Position numbers and translations under genes: made by a program
Shown here: positions 58,599 through 64,000 of the stretch, in pieces
Layout: every line of letters begins with the position of its first letter
How positions within the stretch are numbered: the stretch's first letter is position 1
Assembly (NCBI GenBank): GCA_021521415.1
Contig: JAIQDT010003792.1
Location: 180,061-244,060, forward strand
Direction: 5' to 3'
Length of the DNA: 64,000 nt
Source: Bidens hawaiensis
Taxonomy: Eukaryota > Streptophyta > Magnoliopsida > Asterales > Asteraceae
Notes under the pieces: model-generated
Seen by the model: the letters and a program-made list of their open reading frames with translations, nothing else
What the model was told of the DNA's origin: nothing
Databases searched by the model: none

Positions 58599-61499
58599 TA
58601 TCTAATTTCTTTTCTCCCCAATTGCTTTGTCATTTTGTTACCTTTAGCCTTAGTTTCTATAAGTGAGAATATTATTACACTCGACAAAGTTTAGCTCTAG
58701 CTGTGCCACGAGTTCAGCCTGCACAACCACCAGCAGCAACCTCCATTGCAGCCATGTAGGTCTAACATACAGATCTGAGCCAAACAGGTTGATCAGGTAA
58801 CGGGTCAAGAGTGTCAACTTTTTATTCAAATAAGCGATGCGTGACTAGAAACACACTTTTTCCCAAAATTCAAGTTATTTTTGCCCACATATTTTTATGT
58901 TAAAGTCATTAATTTTAAAGCCATAGTTTAAATTTTTTTATTATTGTTTTGGTTAACTGTGCATGTTACGTATACGATTGAAGCGATTAGTGATATATGA
59001 TCCTGAATCACCATAGAGATGATGTCTTATAATTGTAGGATAAATAACTTGTATTCGATTCTATTTGTCTTTTGCGAAAATATATATTCAAACATTTATA
59101 AAAACAATAAGGGTTTCTGAAAATGATTTTCAACATGAAATTGAGTTTTAATATTAGTTTGTTAGAGTGAAAGAGGGCTTTATTTGAACAGTTGATTTCT
59201 GCGAAGAAAGATAATGTGAATTGTGTATTCTATGTACTTATTGGAAATTTGAAATTATTTTGTCATGTGTGTTGTGTAAAATTGATTAGTTTTCAAGCTG
59301 TGTTAATTGAGCCCTTTCGACTGCTTTGACAAGGATGATCTGGCAATGGTTTCTAATGCATTCTCTAATTCTAGCCAGTATGATTTAATACGTATACGTG
59401 TTACATGTATGTCGGTGAATTATGCATGTGTTTTGTTATATGATTTTGACTTGAATTGTTGCATGAAATTTGTAGAAGGAAGGTTTTGGTAACTCATAAG
59501 GATTCAAATATTTTAATTAGCAGAGAAGTTTTAAGGTGTTTGAGAAATCATATCGATTGTCCAAAATAAAAATCTTAATTATGAAACTCAAAATCAATTT
59601 TGTTCCAACTTCCTAAATATGGGTTAAGTTATTAAATTTTGATAGTCAATATTTCAGGTTTTATTGTAATATCTTATGTTTCAACCTTTTAATTTTAATT
59701 TGTTTTGCAATTTGCACTTTGCAGATTTGATATCACATTTAAGTGGCTGTTGTGATTAATTTAGCAATTTTCATCATGTAGGTCTCAAAATAAATTATCA
59801 ATTATATTCAGGACTTGAATATAAGATTATCGTTTGATGTTTCCGTTTGATAATAGAAGCACTTCTGACTTTGGGTAGATTAAACTAAAAAGGAGGTACT
59901 ATCATCTTTATTATCTTTTCTTTTTTATAGTATTCATGTTATTAATCAATAAAGGTAGTTAGAAATCCAAACAAGAGCATTAAAACAAAAGTGCTTGGGT
60001 GTAATTATTGTCATATGAATTTTAATAATCTCATCTTTTTGCAATTGGCGAATAATAATCACACTTTAGAAATTAACTGCCACAGGTCACACCTTTCACA
60101 CTAATTGTTTTCATTGGACCCTTCGTTAAAAAAAAAACTTAACGGGATTAAGTTTTTTTTTTTTATTTCAAACTGACGTTTTAAGGTTTTTGATCGGAAA
60201 AAGGATGCGAATTGATTGATGTAGTACTTACCTCAAAACGGTGCTCCAGACGGCTCTGGCTTGATTTTGTTAATTGAAAGTTTAAGCAACCGAATTAAAA
60301 CACCTTTTATTTAAATAAAAACTATTTGTTTTATATGTAATCAATTTCATGTCATTTTCACATGTTATTTCTAATTCGGCCAAACTATTTGGTAGGATGG
60401 TTCCCTTAAGTGGCATTGCAAGAAGGTGTATATGCCAATATTAAGAAAGGACTTTCTAAGCTTCTAACATTATCTTTTGGACCTCTAATCAACAATCCTT
60501 GCATAATATTGTAAGCCGACTTTTCGCCTATTAAACTTTATATTGTTTGCATTTGAAAATTAGTATAATGGTTGCATATGCTGGTATTCACAAGCAATTA
60601 TTTAATCTTTGATATATTTATTGTTCTAAAGTAGATGTATTCTAAGCCTTTGAAAGGTGGATTGTAATTGATTCATGTATACATTATTTTTTCTTGTATG
60701 GAAATAATCATTGATATATCTATTGTTCTAAACAAGATGTATTCTAAGCCCTTTGAAAATTGGTTATCATTCCTTTTATATGAACTCAAGTGCCATTATG
60801 TTAACCACTTCTTTGAAAACCTAGATATTGTAAATTCTCAGGTGGTAACCTATAAACTGTTATTGTTATAGGATGCTCAATATTTTGTTGTATTCAATCT
60901 TTAAGCTCTTAAATTAGGGTCGAGTGATCCCGGGTTACAATACTTTAAATCGAGTTTTATTTATTTTTCATGGTTTTAATCTGAAATTTATCTTCCAACA
61001 TTAGTGCTACTATGATAACTTGGATTAGGTTTGCCCAATTTCTAGAGTTTCCCAACTTATTGTAGGTTTGATCATACACACATTTAGTTCATTTAATTAT
61101 ATGATTGGTTATCCTAATTATTACGAAGTTAAAATATAATGATCTTAAGACTGACAATTGTAACTAATTTAAGTGCGCATTACTGTCAGTATCATATTCA
61201 TGAAAGGTAACACAATAGGTTTGCAAAACAAAAAAAAAATCAAATTTGAAATAAACCAAACAAACATAATTTATATACTTTTCAAATGTAATTATACCCT
61301 GTAACTTGTAACTTGTACTTGCAGTCAACATAATTGTATTTCATGATTCTGCAAGCTATAGCTTTAGCATAATAATGAGTAATTTTATTTATACTTTTTA
61401 AATCATCTTTGAAGGATGATGTAGCATTTTATGCAATTCTCTAGTGATGCTTTGTAAGTCTTTATACAACACACGCTGATATATTCTACATCTCCGCCG
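58599..61499. other. Long AT-rich region with intron-like composition, no gene recognised
   Basis: Rich in T on the plus strand; the longest frames are about 60-67 codons and not protein-like. One phrase at 59307-59372 (PFDCFDKDDLAMVSNAFSNS) is more protein-like than its surroundings and might be a small exon. Poly(A)/poly(T) runs lie at 60129-60165. Either an intron-rich host locus or degenerate transposon sequence. Confidence 0.35.
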
Positions 61500-61995
61500 A
61501 AAACAACACGGGTAATACAAAAATGTGTAATACATGTCGGAGAAAGGACGAATGTACTAATGTATAAGTTTAAAATCTAAACAAACTTCGTGAACAAAAG
61601 AAATTTAAAATCAACCGAAATAAATTACCAATAATCGAAACAACCTATATAATACAAACCCGTGTAATACAACTTACGAACAAAAAATTAAATTAAATTC
61701 AACCGAAATAAATTATCAATAATTGAAAGAAGACATGTAATAAAAACCTGTGTAATACATTAAACGAACAAACATAAAAAAATTATATGGATTATTCATT
61801 TAATGTTTTATTTAAAAATTAACATAAACAAACATAAATTGATCAAAGTATGTCCAAGTATATAAATTCTAAATAAATATTACAAACTTCCTTGTAATTA
61901 TTTAATTTAAAACAACTAATTACAAAAATATAATTACAAAATGATTAAAACAAAAACCTAAATAAACCCGCGTGACACGCGGGCTAAAAAGCTAG
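61500..61995 (+). mobile_element. Helitron 3' end (non-autonomous)
   Basis: CCCGCG-TGACA-CGCGGG forms a perfect 6-bp stem at 61967-61983. Twelve bases later comes CTAG (61992-61995), followed by T. A GC-rich hairpin shortly before CTRR and insertion before T are the hallmarks of a Helitron 3' terminus. Upstream, variants of CCCGTGTAATACA recur at about 61510, 61660 and 61750. The 5' end was not found; the left limit given is only where these variants begin. Confidence 0.6.
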
Positions 61996-62208
61996 TATAT
62001 ATATAAGTTTAAAATATACAAATATAGTAAACTATATGCAACATCATCCAAACAGTTTAAATGGGTAATACGTAATACAGTGTGCATGCTAGCCCAAAAT
62101 ATAAAAATATTTAAGGGCATTATGAAACTCACCTGTGTGCCAATCAAGTCTATAGACAACCAAAATAACCGCCAAGCAACACACCAATCAAGACTTGCCA
62201 CGTAGTAA
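61996..62208 (-). mobile_element. LTR fragment related to family A
   Basis: GTGTGCATGCTAGCCCAAAA (62080-62099) and AACTCACCTG at about 62126 repeat the order seen at 5570-5620 and 15038-15090. It is sandwiched between a Helitron 3' end and a Helitron 5' end. Confidence 0.6.
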
Positions 62209-62590
62209 TCTACCAATATAATAAAAGAATGGGTTTTTAAGAAAACTTCCTTTTTTATAATTAACAAGATCTCTTCAAAATGCCACATGGCAATTTTCTA
62301 TAATTTTTTAGTTAATTTAAATTCAAAATTCAATCTTTCTAATTACTTTTCACCAAAACTCTTTTAATTCCTTTCATTATTTATTTATTAACACAAAAAT
62401 CTACCTATATATAAAAGAGTGGTTTTAAGAAAACTTCCTCTTTTATAATTAACAAGATCTCTTCAAAATGTCACATGGCAATTTCTATAATTTTTTAATT
62501 AATTTAAATTCAAAACTCAATCTTCCTAATTACTTTTCACCAAAACTCTTTTAATTCCTTTCATTATTTATTTATTAACACAAAAATCAC
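62209..62590 (+). mobile_element. Helitron 5' end, tandemly duplicated
   Basis: TCTACCAATATAATAAAAGA at 62209 and TCTACCTATATATAAAAGAG at 62400 both follow an A and begin with the TC and AT-rich start of plant Helitrons. The two 191-bp units (62209-62399 and 62400-62590) are nearly identical to the end of TTAACACAAAAATC. The Helitron presumably continues to the right. Confidence 0.65.
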
Positions 62591-64000
62591 GTCCTTTGAA
62601 AAAAACCTTCGTTCTTCAATCACAATAGTTCCACTCAAAACCTGAACAAACCCTAAAATTATCATTCCGCGGACGTCGTTTATCAACTTGAACAAAAAAG
62701 GTCTTACAATCAAATTCATAGCATCGCGTGCAACAATCGTCCATCATCATCTTCTGGTTTAAAGTTGTTATTGCCAACAATTTTGCATCAGTAAGTACCT
62801 TTTAATTATGAGAACCCTAAATTTGTTTTGAAGCATTAACAGTAATTCATTATTTCCCTTTTAAACAAACCCTAAAATTCCAGATCTCAGCCGTGCTAGA
62901 TTGTATGTTCGAATGTCGCTAAGTGATTTTAGTGTTATGTTAACCTAAAAGCATAGGATTTCTAATTTTATGTTTCAAAAATCAAAATTCTCGCTACTTA
63001 TTTTAGACGTGGCCACGTAGATGCACCTCAAGGCTTAATGTGTATCCTTATGATTTATATGCATCTGACAAGGTATTGGATATTTTCATTCTTTTAGTTT
63101 GATATGTATCATCTCTTGCTATGATGCTATCTATGGTTAAAAATAATGGATTTTGGGACCATCTTAGATGATAATTTGTTCATATGTTGTGATGAATGTC
63201 TTATTCCTATAATACTTTGTCTTCAAATAATGCTTTAATGTTGTTGAGTATGATCATCTCTATTAACAAATAGATAAATTTTTTTCTTAGAACGTTAAAC
63301 AAGTATTTTAGTTAGAAATTTTACATGTTTTAAAGTGGATTAGCAAGTTCTTCATGAAGTATTACACCATGTAAGGAGTCAACTCTACAACCCTTCAAGT
63401 AACAGTTACTTATTATGAATCAGCTTATATATTTTAAATGATATGTGAAATGCGCTAATGTTATGAAAACATTATGTTTTTACTAAAAACCAACTTTTTA
63501 TAGTAGCAAGTTTATGATCTCATTTGAACATAGTAGTAACTTTAAATGTAAAATTTAAAATAATTTTTACTAATTTCTTTAATGTATTATTATTTATTGA
63601 TTTGCATCGATTAATAAAAAATCTTTCTTCAAATCGACCGGTTAATAGTAGCGTGTTCATACAGAACCAACCAAATGTTTATTTGTTCGTGGTCTTTATT
63701 AGCTTACTTATTATATTTTGTTATAGCAAAAAATAACGTACGACAAGTTTGACACGATGGAGTAAAATGAAAGAATCAAGGTACACATTTATACGCTTTG
63801 CATATGCATATAGTTATTTTCTTAGTAGTTAAGTATTATATATTTGTTTAAATGTTGTTTTTTATCTGTAGTTAGAGTTCAAAAGCTATGCGTGAAACTT
63901 AATAATAGAGGCGTTTGCAAGGTGATTTTTTTCCTTTACATTTTAGTGTTAAAAAATATAAATTTTCTTACTTTTAAATCTTTTTTGTCTAGATGATCAA
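62591..64000. other. Sequence downstream of the Helitron 5' end, no gene recognised
   Basis: It may be the body of the Helitron that starts at 62400. Plus-strand composition is intron-like, with splice-like sites (CATCAGTAAGTACC at about 62786; TTATTTTAG at 63000 followed by a GC-richer stretch). No Rep or helicase motif is seen before the window ends. Confidence 0.35.

Overview
The window is plant nuclear DNA made almost entirely of transposable elements. It carries Ty3/gypsy and Ty1/copia pol genes, plant-type LTRs with tRNA-iMet primer sites, MITEs and Helitron ends. The repeat style (a Tekay-like chromovirus, a Tat element with an antisense gene, SIRE-like copia debris) suggests a eudicot, and I would guess Asteraceae; that guess rests on memory of repeat families and is not proven here. 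I see no intact host protein gene, rRNA, tRNA or CRISPR array.

1-22 kb is a nest. An old minus-strand Athila/Tat-like element (family C: 3' LTR 2418-3086, 3' end to 4471, first part of its 5' LTR at 21434-22128) has lost its whole internal region. In its place lie two Tekay-like family-A elements of opposite orientation. The plus-strand one has its LTR at 4472-11455, split by an opposite family-A solo LTR (4793-6685) and by a 3.06-kb solo LTR of family B (7347-10402), followed by a broken gag at 11804-13120. At base 13365 it is fused head-on to a minus-strand family-A array: partial internal 13366-14265, truncated LTR 14266-15439, pol without gag 15386-18340, leader, LTR 18883-21433.

22-42 kb holds truncated pieces: a possible copia LTR, three family-B pieces, a Tat-like LTR with the start of its gag, and a copia pol split by a family-B insertion. 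That family-B copy is itself split by a tandem non-autonomous LTR element (LTR-internal-LTR-internal-LTR, 30124-34123) with a perfect CTAAC target duplication. SIRE-like copia debris follows, with a downstream extra ORF at 36830-37884.

43-57 kb is the best preserved part. A Harbinger-type MITE (43128-43475) precedes a nearly complete 12.2-kb Tat-lineage Ty3/gypsy element on the minus strand (44305-56512). Its two 966-bp LTRs differ at only about eight positions by eye. It encodes gag, protease, reverse transcriptase, two RNase H domains and integrase, with a single in-frame stop. Between pol and its 3' LTR runs a five-exon gene on the opposite (plus) strand, with its own TATA box, G-boxes, GT-AG introns and poly(A) signal; it resembles the antisense extra ORF (putative gypsy-type transposon domain) of Tat elements. 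The 3' region also holds short tandem repeats.

57-64 kb is AT-rich and mostly without coding signal. It contains a hAT-type MITE filled with AACCGGTT palindromes (57160-57612, perfect 8-bp target duplication), a Helitron 3' end at 61995 and a tandemly doubled Helitron 5' end at 62209 and 62400. The order of nesting can be read from the target duplications: C, then A, then B in the first nest; copia, then B, then the non-autonomous LTR element in the second.
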